Counted from the stretch's first letter, positions 27,289 through 36,066 are shown. The stretch: DNA of 64,000 bases from Burkholderia sp. 4M9327F10 (GCF_005503145.1 NZ_SCNV01000047.1:1-64000); one strand, 5' to 3'. The notes: generated by a model not told the origin, from the letters alone. A program made the numbers and translations.

Positions 27289-27318
27289 ACAACGCCTGCC
27301 CTCACCGGCGGGCGTTGT
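27289..27318 (+). terminator. Terminator of the Spy-like gene
   Basis: A 12-bp stem ACAACGCCTGCC (27289-27300) pairs with GGCGGGCGTTGT (27307-27318, one G-T pair), followed by GCTTTATG. It lies 63 bp after the stop. Confidence 0.65.
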
Positions 27319-27378
27319 GCTTTATGCTTCTGGCATTATTCCGCTACCTGGCGTCTTACCTTACCGTCAATCTGCTTC

Positions 27379-27816
27379 ATGATCGAACTCAAGAATCTCG
27401 ACCTGCGCTCCGACGCGGCCGCTCAACGTGTCGTCAAGGACGAAACCGTCAACGTCGATTTTGCCGCGGCGAGCGGCGAGTTGATGAGCCTCGAAGGCCC
27501 GAACCGCTACGCGCCCGGCGACGCGTTGATCACCGGCTCCACCGGAGACCGCTGGGTGGTCTCGCGCGAGCGCTTCGATGCGAAATATCTCCCTGCTGCC
27601 GCGGGACTCGCCCACGGCGAGCCGGGTGCGTACCGCAACCGGCCGGCGATCGTGCTGGCGCGGCAGATGAACGAGCCGTTCTCGCTGGCGCGCTCGGCGG
27701 CCGGCGGCGACATCCTGCATGGCGCCGCGGGTGACTGGGTCATGCAGTACGCGCCGGGCGACTATGGCGTCGTGCAGGCGGCGCGCTTTGCCAAGGTGTA
27801 CCGTCGCGCCGACTAG
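27379..27816 (+). CDS. PGDYG domain protein
   Basis: A 145-residue cytoplasmic protein named for its conserved motif: MQYAPGDYGVVQAARFAKVYR close to the C terminus is the PGDYG signature. An N-terminal copy-like stretch (NRYAPGDALITGSTGDRWVV) suggests two similar halves. The biochemical function is unknown. The ATG 27379 follows the Spy-like gene terminator, so it is probably transcribed on its own. It converges with the hypothetical gene at 27832. Confidence 0.75.
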   Translation: MIELKNLDLRSDAAAQRVVKDETVNVDFAAASGELMSLEGPNRYAPGDALITGSTGDRWVVSRERFDAKYLPAAAGLAHGEPGAYRNRPAIVLARQMNEPFSLARSAAGGDILHGAAGDWVMQYAPGDYGVVQAARFAKVYRRAD

Positions 27817-27831
27817 CACGAGGCGGTACCT

Positions 27832-28197
27832 TCAGGCGAACTGCTCGTCCAGTTCGATCGTCACTTCGCGCGGCACCGGCTCGCCGTTCGCATACTGCTC
27901 TTCGAGCGAACCGATGGTCGCTTCGGCATACGCGCGCAGCACCGCAAAGCTGCGCGCACGATGCCGCGGCGGCAACGCCCGGTAGCGCGCCCACACCGCG
28001 GGCGCGCCCACCACGCTCACCGTGATCCGGCGTGCCGCGGCGCCGAAGCGCATCGCCACCCAGTGGACCGCGAGGGTCGGCGTGCCGTCCTCGGCGGGGC
28101 GTTCGATGAACTGCGTCTGCTCGGGGAACAGGTCGCTGATGACCCGCGCCAGCTCTTCCACATCGGGGCTCGCGCAGTCGTATTGGTAGGCTTCCAT
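27832..28197 (-). CDS. Hypothetical protein
   Basis: A 121-residue soluble protein I do not recognise by name; similar short proteins are common in Burkholderiaceae. It has a predicted alpha/beta pattern, no signal peptide and no cysteine cluster (one Cys near residue 8). The segments TLAVHWVAMRFG and RRITVSVVGAPAVW look like paired strands. The start ATG 28197 is the only good one. It is on the same strand as, and just downstream of, the YhfC-like gene (48 bp gap), so the two may be cotranscribed. Confidence 0.7.
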   Translation of the reverse strand: MEAYQYDCASPDVEELARVISDLFPEQTQFIERPAEDGTPTLAVHWVAMRFGAAARRITVSVVGAPAVWARYRALPPRHRARSFAVLRAYAEATIGSLEEQYANGEPVPREVTIELDEQFA

Positions 28198-28245
28198 TTT
28201 TACAGGCCGAAGGTTGGAAAAACGCTGCAGGATTGTCGCGCGCGC

Positions 28246-29178
28246 TCAAGCGCTGCGCGCCATGGGCCGGAACAGCTTGATGAGCACCGCAGCCACGATC
28301 ACCGCCAGCAGGGCATACAGGCCGTCGACTGCGTAGAGCGGCAGCACCCGCACCTGGTACAGCACCGCAGGCAGGTCGACGAGCGCGTGCACGACGATCG
28401 CGAGCGGCAGGATGCCGCGCCAGCCGGCTCGCACGCCGCGCCACATCAGCACGGACAGGCCGATCTGGAACACCAGTGCCGCCGCCCGTTCGAGCACAAA
28501 AATTCCCGCCATCTGCGGCGACAGGCTCGCAAGGACCAGATGGATGCGCATCAGCGATTCATCCGGCAGATTGCCCAGATAGGTGTCGAGATCGCCGCGG
28601 TTTGCCATGACTGCGAAGACAATCCACTGTACCTGCACCAGCACGCCGACCATCCACGCCTCGGCGCCGCCATGGCCGATGCCATAGCCAAGCGCCGTGC
28701 TATCGCCTGTCGAAGGCGGTGCGGCGGTCTTCCTGCGCATGGCCAGCCGCGCTTCCAGTGAGGGACGCGTGGGCGTGGCGGTGGCGCTCGCGCCGGTCGC
28801 GTCCGTTAGCGTGTTCGTATTCGCCAGCGGCGCATCCGGCGCCGTATCTCTGGCAGCCACGGCCTTGCGCCACATCAACCTCATGGCGATGAAGCGTCCC
28901 ACTTCCTCGCACACGCCCGCCGCCAGCGCGCCGTAGATCACAAACGAAAGCGGATTCGACAGCAACGCTGCGGTGGTCTCATTCTGATGCAGGACATAGC
29001 TGTTCAATGCGCGCTCGATCACCATCGCGAACGCCGCGAACACGGCAATGCCGGCAATCGAATCGCGGGCGCTCAGCCCGAGCGGACGGCGCAGGCGCCG
29101 GTACAAGGCAATCGGTAAAACGGCGACGAACAGTGTCGCGAGCGCGAGACAGGTAAGCGTGAGCGGTGCAACGACCAT
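28246..29178 (-). CDS. YhfC-like polytopic membrane protein
   Basis: A 310-residue inner-membrane protein with about eight hydrophobic segments. The block ALAAGVCEEVGRFIAMRLMW, with adjacent glutamates and an Arg in a membrane-proximal helix, recalls the YhfC and CAAX/PrsW-type intramembrane metalloprotease groups. A hydrophilic, Thr/Ala-rich loop of about 50 residues lies in the middle (about 115-165). The start 29178 is supported by AAGGAAA. The protease activity is an inference from the family. The neighbour at 27832 may share its transcript. Confidence 0.65.
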   Translation of the reverse strand: MVVAPLTLTCLALATLFVAVLPIALYRRLRRPLGLSARDSIAGIAVFAAFAMVIERALNSYVLHQNETTAALLSNPLSFVIYGALAAGVCEEVGRFIAMRLMWRKAVAARDTAPDAPLANTNTLTDATGASATATPTRPSLEARLAMRRKTAAPPSTGDSTALGYGIGHGGAEAWMVGVLVQVQWIVFAVMANRGDLDTYLGNLPDESLMRIHLVLASLSPQMAGIFVLERAAALVFQIGLSVLMWRGVRAGWRGILPLAIVVHALVDLPAVLYQVRVLPLYAVDGLYALLAVIVAAVLIKLFRPMARSA

Positions 29179-29238
29179 GGGTTTCCTTGGGATGTCCGGC
29201 GCGCACCCGCTGCGCGCCGCAGCCCGAATCATCGCAGA

Positions 29239-30447
29239 TCAGCGCGAAGTTGACCCGCGCACGATCAATTCCCCCGGTAGCAGACAGTCGCGCACGGCCG
29301 TCTGAGCCCCGTCGATACGCTCATGCAGAAACTCCACCGCGCGGTAGCCGATCTGATAGGTCGGCTGGCGGATCGTCGTGATGCCGGCGAATTCGGCCCA
29401 TTCGGGATCGTCGATGGCGAGCAGCGCGATGCGCTCCTGCCAGCGCGCGCCGTAGCGTGCGTTCAGATGGCGGGCGAGACACAGCGCGACGGGGGCGTTG
29501 GCGGCGAACAGCGCAAGGCGGCGGGCGCCCCTGGCGGCGGCAGTTGCAGCGCCATGCGCATGGCCGGAGCTCGTGTGAGGCGGCGCGTCGGGCGCGGCGC
29601 CGGGCGTAGCAGCAAGTGTGGGATCGTCGTGCCCACCTGGCACGAGATCGAGGGTGACCGCGGTTGTGAAATCGAGGGTGACGCCTGAGGCGTCCCCATG
29701 CACGGCGTCGAGAGCGCGATCCAGTTCGGCCAGCGCGCCCTCCACTGCCGCCGCATCGCCCAGTTCCAGCACGACGGTACGGCCTCGCGCATGCGACTGA
29801 GCGTCGATCACCGCACGAAACGCGGCCTCGCGCAAGCGCCGCGAACTGACGTGCTCGAACGGTTGCACGACGAACCAGATGTCGTCGAAGCCGTGCTCGA
29901 GCAGATGACGCGTGCCCAGTTCGGTCGCAGCCGTGTTGTCGAGCCCGACCAAGTCGGCGGTGAGGCCGTCCACCATACGGTCCACCAGCACGGCTGGAAT
30001 CCCGCCTTCGCCAACCGGCCGCAAGGTCTCTTCACGCACGCCGAGCGCGTTGACGATCACGCCCTCCACCCGGTACGTGGTGAGCAGTTGCAGGTAGCGG
30101 CGCTCCATCTCCACTTCGTTGGCGGCGTGGCAGATCAAGGGCATATAGCCGAGCGCATGGCAAGCCGCTTCGACGCCCTGCAGCACCTCGACCGAATACG
30201 GATTGGTCAGGTCCGCGACCAGCATGCCGATCAGCCGGTTGCGGCCACGCTTCAGACCGCGCGCCATCTGATTGGGCTGATAGTCGAGCCGCTCGATTGC
30301 CGCTTCGATACGCGCGCGCAACTCCGGCGACAGCACGCTCAGCTCGCCGTTCAGATAGCGCGAAATACTGGTCTTGCCGGTGCCGGCTTCGCGGGCTACG
30401 TCGCTGATGGTGGCGCGGCGCGCCGCAGGGGTATGTGGGGTGTTCAC
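29239..30447 (-). CDS. ptxS: LacI-family regulator PtxS
   Basis: A 402-residue repressor of 2-ketogluconate genes. The N-terminal helix-turn-helix (ATISDVAREAGTGKTSISRY) and the effector domain follow LacI architecture. It is the distal gene of kguE-K-T-D-ptxS, the order known from pseudomonads, where PtxS binds an ACCGGT-centred palindrome and is released by 2-ketogluconate. An equivalent palindrome is found at 34887-34902. A low-complexity Gly/Ala/Pro/His insertion (about 265-300) makes it longer than the usual 340 residues. It starts 8 bp after kguD. Confidence 0.88.
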   Translation of the reverse strand: MNTPHTPAARRATISDVAREAGTGKTSISRYLNGELSVLSPELRARIEAAIERLDYQPNQMARGLKRGRNRLIGMLVADLTNPYSVEVLQGVEAACHALGYMPLICHAANEVEMERRYLQLLTTYRVEGVIVNALGVREETLRPVGEGGIPAVLVDRMVDGLTADLVGLDNTAATELGTRHLLEHGFDDIWFVVQPFEHVSSRRLREAAFRAVIDAQSHARGRTVVLELGDAAAVEGALAELDRALDAVHGDASGVTLDFTTAVTLDLVPGGHDDPTLAATPGAAPDAPPHTSSGHAHGAATAAARGARRLALFAANAPVALCLARHLNARYGARWQERIALLAIDDPEWAEFAGITTIRQPTYQIGYRAVEFLHERIDGAQTAVRDCLLPGELIVRGSTSR

Positions 30448-30454
30448 GGTGTGC

Positions 30455-31420
30455 TCACTTGCGCAGGACGTCGCGGTTCACGATGTTGCGGGTCAGTGTG
30501 CCGTCGAGCGCGGCGACCAGATTTTCGGCCGCGTTCAACGCCATGGCGTGGCGCGTCTCGTGAGTCGCCGAACCGATATGCGGCAGCGCCACCACGTTAG
30601 GCAGCGACAGCAGCGGCGAAGCGGCGGGCAGCGGCTCGGTCTCGAACACGTCGAGCCCCGCCGCGTGAATCGTGCCGGCGCGCAATGCCTCGATCAGCGC
30701 GGCCTCGTCGACAGTCGCGCCGCGCGAGGCGTTGATCAGGATTGCGCTCTTCTTCATCGCGCGCAGCTCGGCCGCGCCGATCAGGTGCTGCGTCTCGGGC
30801 GTGAGCGGCACCTGCAGGCAGACGAAATCGGCCGTCGCCAGCAGTTCGGCCAGCTCCACGCGGCGTGCACCATAAGCCTCTTCCGCTTGCGGATTCGGAC
30901 TACGGTTGGTGTACAGCACCGGCATGTTGAAACCGAGCGCCGCGCGCCGCGCCACGGCGCCGCCGATACGGCCCAGGCCGACGATGCCAAGCGTCTTGCC
31001 CTGCACATCGACGCCGAATTGCGCCGGGCCGATACTCTTCTGCCACTGCCCGGCCTTGACCCAGCCGGCCAGTTCGACCACGCGGCGGGCCGTCGCGAGG
31101 ATCAGCGAAAACACCGTGTCGGCGGTCGATTCGGTCAGCACATCCGGCGTATGCGCAAGCACGATGCCGCGCCGCGTGAGATCGTCGACATCGAAGTTGT
31201 CGAAGCCGACCGAGATGGTGGACAGCGCCTTGAGTCGTGTCGCGCCGTCGAGCATGGCCGGCGTGATCTTCACACTCGCACCGATCGCGCCGTCCGCGTC
31301 CCTGAGCGCCGCGACGAATGCATCATGTTGCGCGGCATCCACCTGCACGACCTCGGCATGCTCGCGCAGATACGCCAGCACGTCGTCGGGCAGCGGCTTG
31401 TAGGCGACTATCTTTTTCAT
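30455..31420 (-). CDS. kguD: 2-ketogluconate-6-phosphate reductase (D-2-hydroxyacid dehydrogenase)
   Basis: A 321-residue NAD(P)H-dependent reductase that converts 2-keto-6-phosphogluconate to 6-phosphogluconate. The nucleotide motif GLGRIGGAVARRA, the catalytic Arg region (NASRGATVDEAAL), Glu (DVFETEPLP) and the catalytic His (LPHIGSATHETR) place it in the GhrB/KguD branch of D-2-hydroxyacid dehydrogenases. Its start is 4 bp from the kguT stop, a tight operon link. Confidence 0.9.
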   Translation of the reverse strand: MKKIVAYKPLPDDVLAYLREHAEVVQVDAAQHDAFVAALRDADGAIGASVKITPAMLDGATRLKALSTISVGFDNFDVDDLTRRGIVLAHTPDVLTESTADTVFSLILATARRVVELAGWVKAGQWQKSIGPAQFGVDVQGKTLGIVGLGRIGGAVARRAALGFNMPVLYTNRSPNPQAEEAYGARRVELAELLATADFVCLQVPLTPETQHLIGAAELRAMKKSAILINASRGATVDEAALIEALRAGTIHAAGLDVFETEPLPAASPLLSLPNVVALPHIGSATHETRHAMALNAAENLVAALDGTLTRNIVNRDVLRK

Positions 31421-31424
31421 CAGC

Positions 31425-32708
31425 TTATTTTCCTTGCAGTGGGGTGGCGACGAGCGGCGCGGTGCCCGCCGGCTGTGGCTTCACGGCGAGCGTCAGAATC
31501 ACCGCGGCGACCAGCGCCACGCTCATGAATGCATACGATGCGGCCGGTGAACCGGTGGCGCCGTTCAGATAGCCGACCACGTACGAGCCGACGAACGAGC
31601 CCAGCGCGCCCATGCTGTTGATCAGGGCCATCGCGCCACCGGCGACGTTCTTCGGCAGCAGTTCGGGCACGATGGCGAAGAACGGCCCATACGGCGCGTA
31701 CATCGCGGCGCCCGCGACGACCAGCAAGGCGTACGAGGTCCAGAAATGCGTCGAGCCTATCGCATAGGAAGCCGCGAACGCGACCGCGCCGATCAGCAGG
31801 AACGGCCAGACGAACACCTTGCGACGATTCAGTTTATCCGATGCCCACGAGGCGCCCAACATGGCGATGGTCGCGGCCAGATACGGCAGCGCAGAAAGCC
31901 AGCCTGTTTCCACCATGCCAAGCGTCGAGCCGTTCTTCAGGATCGACGGCAGCCACAGCACGAAACCGTACACGCCAATGCTCCAGCAGAAATACTGCGC
32001 GCACAGCTTGATCACCGCGGCCGAGCGGAACGCTTCGCCGTAGTTGCGCACCGGCTTGATGGCGGCCTGTTCGGCACGCAAGGTTTCGGCGAGGTCGTCT
32101 TTCTGCTGCTGCGTAAGCCACGACACCTGGGCCGGCTTGTCCTGCACGATAAACCACCAGCAGACGGCCCAGAGGATGGCGGGCGCCCCTTCCGCGATGA
32201 ACATATGGCGCCAGCCGAACGAGTGCACCAGATAGCCGGATACCACCGACATCCACAGCACCGTCACGGGATTGCCGAGGATCAGGAAGGTGTTGGCGCG
32301 CGAACGCTCGCGTTTGGTGAACCAGTTGCTGATAAAGATCAGCATGGCCGGCATCACGGCGGCTTCAACCACACCGAGCAGAAAACGGATCACCATCAGC
32401 GACGGGATATTGCTGACGATACCCGTGAGCGCCGCGCAGCCACCCCACAGGATCAGGCTCCAGAACACCAGCTTCTTGACGCTGCGGCGTTCCGCATAGA
32501 TCGCGCCGGGAATCTGGAAGAAGAAGTAGCCGAGGAAAAACAGCGCCCCGATCAGCGACGCCAGCCCCTTGCTGATGCCGAGATCCTGATTGATCCCGGC
32601 GGCCGACGCGAAGCCGAAATTCGCGCGGTCGAGATACGCGAGGCTGTAGGTGATGAACACGATCGGCATGATCGTCCACCAGCGGCGAATCGCAAGCGAT
32701 GAGGTCAT
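31425..32708 (-). CDS. kguT: 2-ketogluconate transporter (MFS)
   Basis: A 427-residue major facilitator permease of the anion:cation symporter type, with twelve predicted helices. The start region (RRWWTIMPIVFITYSLAYLDRANFGFA) and loop 2-3 pattern (IPGAIYAERRSVKK) are typical of sugar-acid transporters such as KguT. It lies between kguK and kguD and presumably brings in 2-ketogluconate. The 159-bp gap upstream contains a cre-like palindrome at 32732-32739. Confidence 0.9.
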   Translation of the reverse strand: MTSSLAIRRWWTIMPIVFITYSLAYLDRANFGFASAAGINQDLGISKGLASLIGALFFLGYFFFQIPGAIYAERRSVKKLVFWSLILWGGCAALTGIVSNIPSLMVIRFLLGVVEAAVMPAMLIFISNWFTKRERSRANTFLILGNPVTVLWMSVVSGYLVHSFGWRHMFIAEGAPAILWAVCWWFIVQDKPAQVSWLTQQQKDDLAETLRAEQAAIKPVRNYGEAFRSAAVIKLCAQYFCWSIGVYGFVLWLPSILKNGSTLGMVETGWLSALPYLAATIAMLGASWASDKLNRRKVFVWPFLLIGAVAFAASYAIGSTHFWTSYALLVVAGAAMYAPYGPFFAIVPELLPKNVAGGAMALINSMGALGSFVGSYVVGYLNGATGSPAASYAFMSVALVAAVILTLAVKPQPAGTAPLVATPLQGK

Positions 32709-32724
32709 GGATGTCTCCTGTCGA

Positions 32725-32754
32725 TGGAAGTAAGCGCTTTCGCTCCTGCTTCCA
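32725..32754. promoter_or_regulatory. Palindromic site between kguK and kguT
   Basis: The outer inverted repeat TGGAAG (32725-32730)/CTTCCA (32749-32754) encloses AAGCGCTT (32732-32739), the core typical of LacI-family operators. It differs from the PtxS-type ACCGGT core, so a second LacI-family regulator may act here, or it may be an intercistronic hairpin. Confidence 0.4.
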
Positions 32755-32867
32755 TCCCATGCAATTTAATTGCGGTCCTGAGTCCGTTGGATCGGTGCGC
32801 CTTCAGTTGCTGGTTGCTTATATCAGCCTCTGCGGCATCTTGTTGTTATGCGTCGAGTTTTTCTACT

Positions 32868-33869
32868 TCAAACCGGGTCCGTCAACCGCCGTGCGTCAAA
32901 GCCGGCCTCCGCGGCGCCGCCGTCGGCCTGCTCCAGCAGATCGAGTTCGGCGCGCGTCGGCAAGCCCTCGGAATCGCCGATCACCTGAATCGCCAGCGCG
33001 CCGATCCGGTTGCCGCGCGCCACGGCCTGCGGCAACGGCCGCCCTTCCAGCAAGGCGCTGACCACGCCGACCGCGAAACCATCCCCCGCCCCCACGGTGT
33101 CGACCACCTTCGCGACCGGCTGGGCAGCCACCACGCCCGCATCGTCCGCCGTGCGGTAATACGCGCCATGCGCGCCGAGCTTGATGATGACGCCGCGCGC
33201 GCCCCGCTCCAGATAGAAGCGCGCAATGTCCTCGGGCTTCGTATATCCGGTCAGGATCTCGCCTTCGCCGATGCCTGGCAACACCCAATCCGCCAGTTCA
33301 GCCAGCGCATTCAATCCTTCGACCATTGCCGCGCGCGACGGCCACAGCGTGGGTCGCAGGTTCGGATCGAACGAGATCGTCTTGCCTGCTGCACGCATTT
33401 CCCGCGCCAGCAGGAAGGCCAGCTCGCGCGACGACGCGGAAATGGCGGGCGCCACACCGGTCAGGTGCAAATGGCGCGCCGCCAGCACATAGAACGGCGC
33501 GTAGTCGTCCGGCGACAGATGGCTCGCCGCCGATCCCTTGCGAAAGTATTCGATCGCCGGGTCACTGCCGTCGTCGCTTTTTGACTTGAGCTGAAAGCCC
33601 GTCGGATAGCGCTCATCGGTCGTCACGCGTTGCTGGTTGACGCCTTCGCGGCTCAGGGTGTCGCGCACAAACTGGCCGAACGAATCGTTGCCGACCCGGC
33701 TCATCCAGCCCACCTTGAAACCGAGCCGGGCGAGACCGATTGCCACGTTCAGGTCGGCGCCCGCGACGCGTTTGGTGAACTGGCTAACGCCGGCAAGCGG
33801 GCCGGTTTCGGCCGCGACGAACATTGCCATTGCTTCGCCGTAGGTGATGACATCGAGAGCTGGGTTCAT
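32868..33869 (-). CDS. kguK: 2-ketogluconate kinase
   Basis: A 333-residue PfkB-family kinase that phosphorylates 2-ketogluconate to its 6-phosphate. It shows the sugar-binding N terminus (DVITYGEAMAMF and AGADLNVAIGLARLG) and the ATP/anion-hole motif DTVGAGDGFAVG with the catalytic Asp near residue 265. It is the second gene of the operon, 49 bp after kguE. The combination with kguE, kguT and kguD fixes the substrate better than sequence alone, since KDG kinases look alike. Confidence 0.9.
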   Translation of the reverse strand: MNPALDVITYGEAMAMFVAAETGPLAGVSQFTKRVAGADLNVAIGLARLGFKVGWMSRVGNDSFGQFVRDTLSREGVNQQRVTTDERYPTGFQLKSKSDDGSDPAIEYFRKGSAASHLSPDDYAPFYVLAARHLHLTGVAPAISASSRELAFLLAREMRAAGKTISFDPNLRPTLWPSRAAMVEGLNALAELADWVLPGIGEGEILTGYTKPEDIARFYLERGARGVIIKLGAHGAYYRTADDAGVVAAQPVAKVVDTVGAGDGFAVGVVSALLEGRPLPQAVARGNRIGALAIQVIGDSEGLPTRAELDLLEQADGGAAEAGFDARRLTDPV

Positions 33870-33917
33870 ACGGTATCCTGACCATTCAGAGTTCTGTTTC
33901 GGGGCATCGCGTCTTAA

Positions 33918-34850
33918 TCACGCGCTAGCCAGCCACGCGACATGGCGCGACGCGTCCGCTGCGACAGCGTGCCGGCTCATGCCCGTGCCGAACGGGAATT
34001 CAATGCCGCGCGGCACTTCACGGGGCAAAAGCCGCAACGCTGCGGTAAATAACGGATCGTCCGCGGCCGGCGCCACGGCGAAGCGTCGTGCGCCCTCGCC
34101 TGCGACCGCCTTGCAGTGGATATATTCGACGTGTGGCGCGAGTTGCCGCGCTGCTTCGAGAGGCGCTTCGCCCGGCCACTGCCAGTTGCCGATGTCGAAG
34201 GTGATGCCGAGGACGTCTGCGTACCCTTCGCGGCGGAGCGCGTCGACGAGTCCGGCGAACTGAACGATCAGGCCGCCTTCGCGCAGTTGACCGTTCTCGA
34301 CCACGAGGCGCGCGCGGACGCCTTGCAGGCAGGCGGCAATCCGGGCGCCGTGCGCCTGGGCCGGAGCGCCCGTGAAGGGATGCTCGGGCGCAGAGCCCGC
34401 ATCGCCGACCGGGCTGCCAGTCTGTGCCGTCTGTGCCGTCTGTGCCGTCTGTGCCGTCTGTGCCGTCTGTGCCGTCTGTGCCGTCTGTGCCGTCTGTGCC
34501 GTCTGTGCCGCGTGGGCAGCGAAGCCGCCAAGCTGCAGCTTCACGAAGCGTGCGCCGAGCGCGTCCGCCTCCACTGCGGCCAGCCGCAAGGCGGCTTCGT
34601 CGAGTGCGCCGCTTGCCGTGTAGAGCGTCGCAGGCGTCGAGTAGATCGGCCACATGCCGTGCGCCCCAATCGCTTCGCCGAGCGCACGCAAGGCTGACAA
34701 ACCGGTCTGCGCCTCCGAGGCAAACAGTTCGCGGCGCACCTCGAAGGCCGCCGCACCGGCACGTGCCGCGACTTCCACCCAGGCCGCGTGGCCATCGCGT
34801 CGAATCGCATCGGCGCCAAAAGCGCTCGCGACAATCGCTACCTCGGACAT
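33918..34850 (-). CDS. kguE: 2-ketogluconate utilisation epimerase-like protein KguE
   Basis: A 310-residue TIM-barrel protein of the AP-endonuclease-2/xylose isomerase-like family, first gene of the 2-ketogluconate operon. Metal-ligand type blocks are VENGQLR, ITFDIGNWQW and VEYIHCKA. Its exact reaction is unproven. The start 34850 (MSEVAIV) has AGGGTGA. Residues 115-144 are ten copies of Ala-Gln-Thr, encoded by a perfect 9-bp tandem array, followed by a Gly/Ser/Pro-rich stretch. This looks like an inserted hypervariable loop between two barrel elements, not a disruption, because the frame is kept. Confidence 0.86.
   Translation of the reverse strand: MSEVAIVASAFGADAIRRDGHAAWVEVAARAGAAAFEVRRELFASEAQTGLSALRALGEAIGAHGMWPIYSTPATLYTASGALDEAALRLAAVEADALGARFVKLQLGGFAAHAAQTAQTAQTAQTAQTAQTAQTAQTAQTAQTGSPVGDAGSAPEHPFTGAPAQAHGARIAACLQGVRARLVVENGQLREGGLIVQFAGLVDALRREGYADVLGITFDIGNWQWPGEAPLEAARQLAPHVEYIHCKAVAGEGARRFAVAPAADDPLFTAALRLLPREVPRGIEFPFGTGMSRHAVAADASRHVAWLASA
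34420..34509. repeat. 9-bp tandem repeat, ten copies, inside kguE
   Basis: GTCTGTGCC on the plus strand (GGCACAGAC on the coding strand) is repeated ten times without a mismatch. In kguE it encodes ten Ala-Gln-Thr units; copy number changes would keep the frame. Confidence 0.95.
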
Positions 34851-34886
34851 GTCGAAATCACCCTGCTTTCTCTCGATTCCGCGCTG

Positions 34887-34902
34887 ATGGAACCGGTTCC
34901 AT
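34887..34902. promoter_or_regulatory. PtxS-type operator upstream of kguE
   Basis: The perfect 16-bp palindrome ATGGAACCGGTTCCAT lies 37 bp upstream of the kguE start. The known PtxS site in pseudomonads is a palindrome around ACCGGT, so this fits autoregulated repression of the operon by PtxS. A T/A-rich segment just upstream (34905-34920) could be the promoter. Confidence 0.75.
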
Positions 34903-35081
34903 GAGATCATTTAAAAAAAGCGCCCATGCGCTTCCATAACGAGATAATGCGCCCGGTGCGAGTCCAGGCGCCATAGTGGAAATCCCTGAAGCACACAGAC
35001 GGGCAAGTCGGGGCAAGCGGCGCACCCTGCGCCGAGGCAGGCTTTCGCACCGTGCCGCACGCGCCCACGGGCCGGACGCGG

Positions 35082-36038
35082 TCAGTCCGCGCTCTCGGCG
35101 GTCAAGGCCAGAAACCGCTCCACCACCCGCGAGGGCGCGCTGGCGTGCGGGATCAGGATCGAGAAACGCCGGGTTAATGGTTCGGGGCTGAGCGAGAACA
35201 GGCATAACGCCCCGCCCTCATGGCGCATCGACATGGCCGACACGAAGCCAATGCCCATGCCCGCGCGCACGGCCTCCTTGACACCCTCGACACCGGCAAT
35301 CTCCAGGGCGACCCGCATCGGCACCCCGGCGCGGGCGAACGCCCGCTCGACCATCTGCCGCACGCCCGATCCGGCCTCGCGCAGCACCAGCGGGTGCGCC
35401 CCGAGCGCCTCCAGTTCGATCCGCGCGGCCGGTGCGGCGACGCCCGGGGTGGCGACGCCCGACGTAGCGACGCCCGACGCAACCTCACACCCCGTTGCCA
35501 AACCCTGCGCAAGCGGATGCGAGCGCGGCATGATCGCCACGATCTCATCCTCGCGCCACGGATGCACAGCGGTATCGGGCGGCAGATCGGCCCCAACCGG
35601 CCCTTCGACCATCGCGATATCGAGCGAAGCCAGCGCCCCGACAATCTCGGCGGTATTGCCGTCGACGGTATGCAGCGCGACCTCCGGATAGCGCCGGTGA
35701 AACCCGGCAATCAGATACGGCAACAGATAGCTGGCCGGCGTGGTGCTGGCGCCGACCCGCAGCGTGCCGCTTTCCAAGCCGCGCAAGGCGTCGCGATAGG
35801 CGTGCGCCTGCCGCCAGGTATCGCGCAAGCGGCTGGCGTAGCTGGCGAGCTGTTCGCCCGCCGGGGTCAGCCGCACTCCACGGCCGTCGCGCTGATAGAG
35901 GGGCTCGCCGAACTCGTCCTGCAACTGGCGCAACTGGCCCGACACCGCCGGCTGCGACAGATGCAAGGCGAGCGCGGCCCGGCTGATGTTGCGATGCTCG
36001 GCGACGGCCGCGAAAGTTATAAGCTGATCGGGGGTCAT
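35082..36038 (-). CDS. LysR-family regulator adjacent to yeiH
   Basis: A 318-residue LysR regulator with the helix-turn-helix in LITFAAVAEHRNISRAALAL HLSQPAVS (residues 6-33) and a CysB/YeiE-like effector domain (residues about 88-310, GTLRVGASTTPASYLLP). It is divergent from yeiH, the same pairing as yeiE-yeiH of enterobacteria, and so probably controls it. The palindrome TATCGGTTCAACCGATA overlaps the gap next to its own start, typical of autoregulation. An in-frame five-residue repeat (GVATS/GVATP/GVAAP) interrupts the effector domain around residues 190-205. Confidence 0.85.
   Translation of the reverse strand: MTPDQLITFAAVAEHRNISRAALALHLSQPAVSGQLRQLQDEFGEPLYQRDGRGVRLTPAGEQLASYASRLRDTWRQAHAYRDALRGLESGTLRVGASTTPASYLLPYLIAGFHRRYPEVALHTVDGNTAEIVGALASLDIAMVEGPVGADLPPDTAVHPWREDEIVAIMPRSHPLAQGLATGCEVASGVATSGVATPGVAAPAARIELEALGAHPLVLREAGSGVRQMVERAFARAGVPMRVALEIAGVEGVKEAVRAGMGIGFVSAMSMRHEGGALCLFSLSPEPLTRRFSILIPHASAPSRVVERFLALTAESAD
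35437..35481. repeat. Three 15-bp repeats inside the LysR gene
   Basis: GCGACGCCCG followed by GGGTG, ACGTA or ACGCA is repeated three times. It encodes a repeated five-residue Gly-Val-Ala-Thr unit in the effector domain; copy changes preserve the frame. Confidence 0.75.
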
Positions 36039-36049
36039 GGGGCAGTAAA

Positions 36050-36066
36050 TATCGGTTCAACCGATA
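36050..36066. promoter_or_regulatory. Operator between lysR and yeiH
   Basis: TATCGGTTCAACCGATA is a perfect 17-bp palindrome around a single C, 11 bp upstream of the lysR start. A second palindrome, ATATCGATAT, follows at 36093-36102 on the yeiH side. Together they fit a LysR recognition plus activation site pair in the 116-bp divergent promoter region. Confidence 0.65.

Noticed and set aside
34424..34939. Plus-strand frame with a Ser-Val-Pro repeat
   Set aside because: It arises from translating the 9-bp kguE repeat on the wrong strand; there is no start signal and the flanks are not protein-like.
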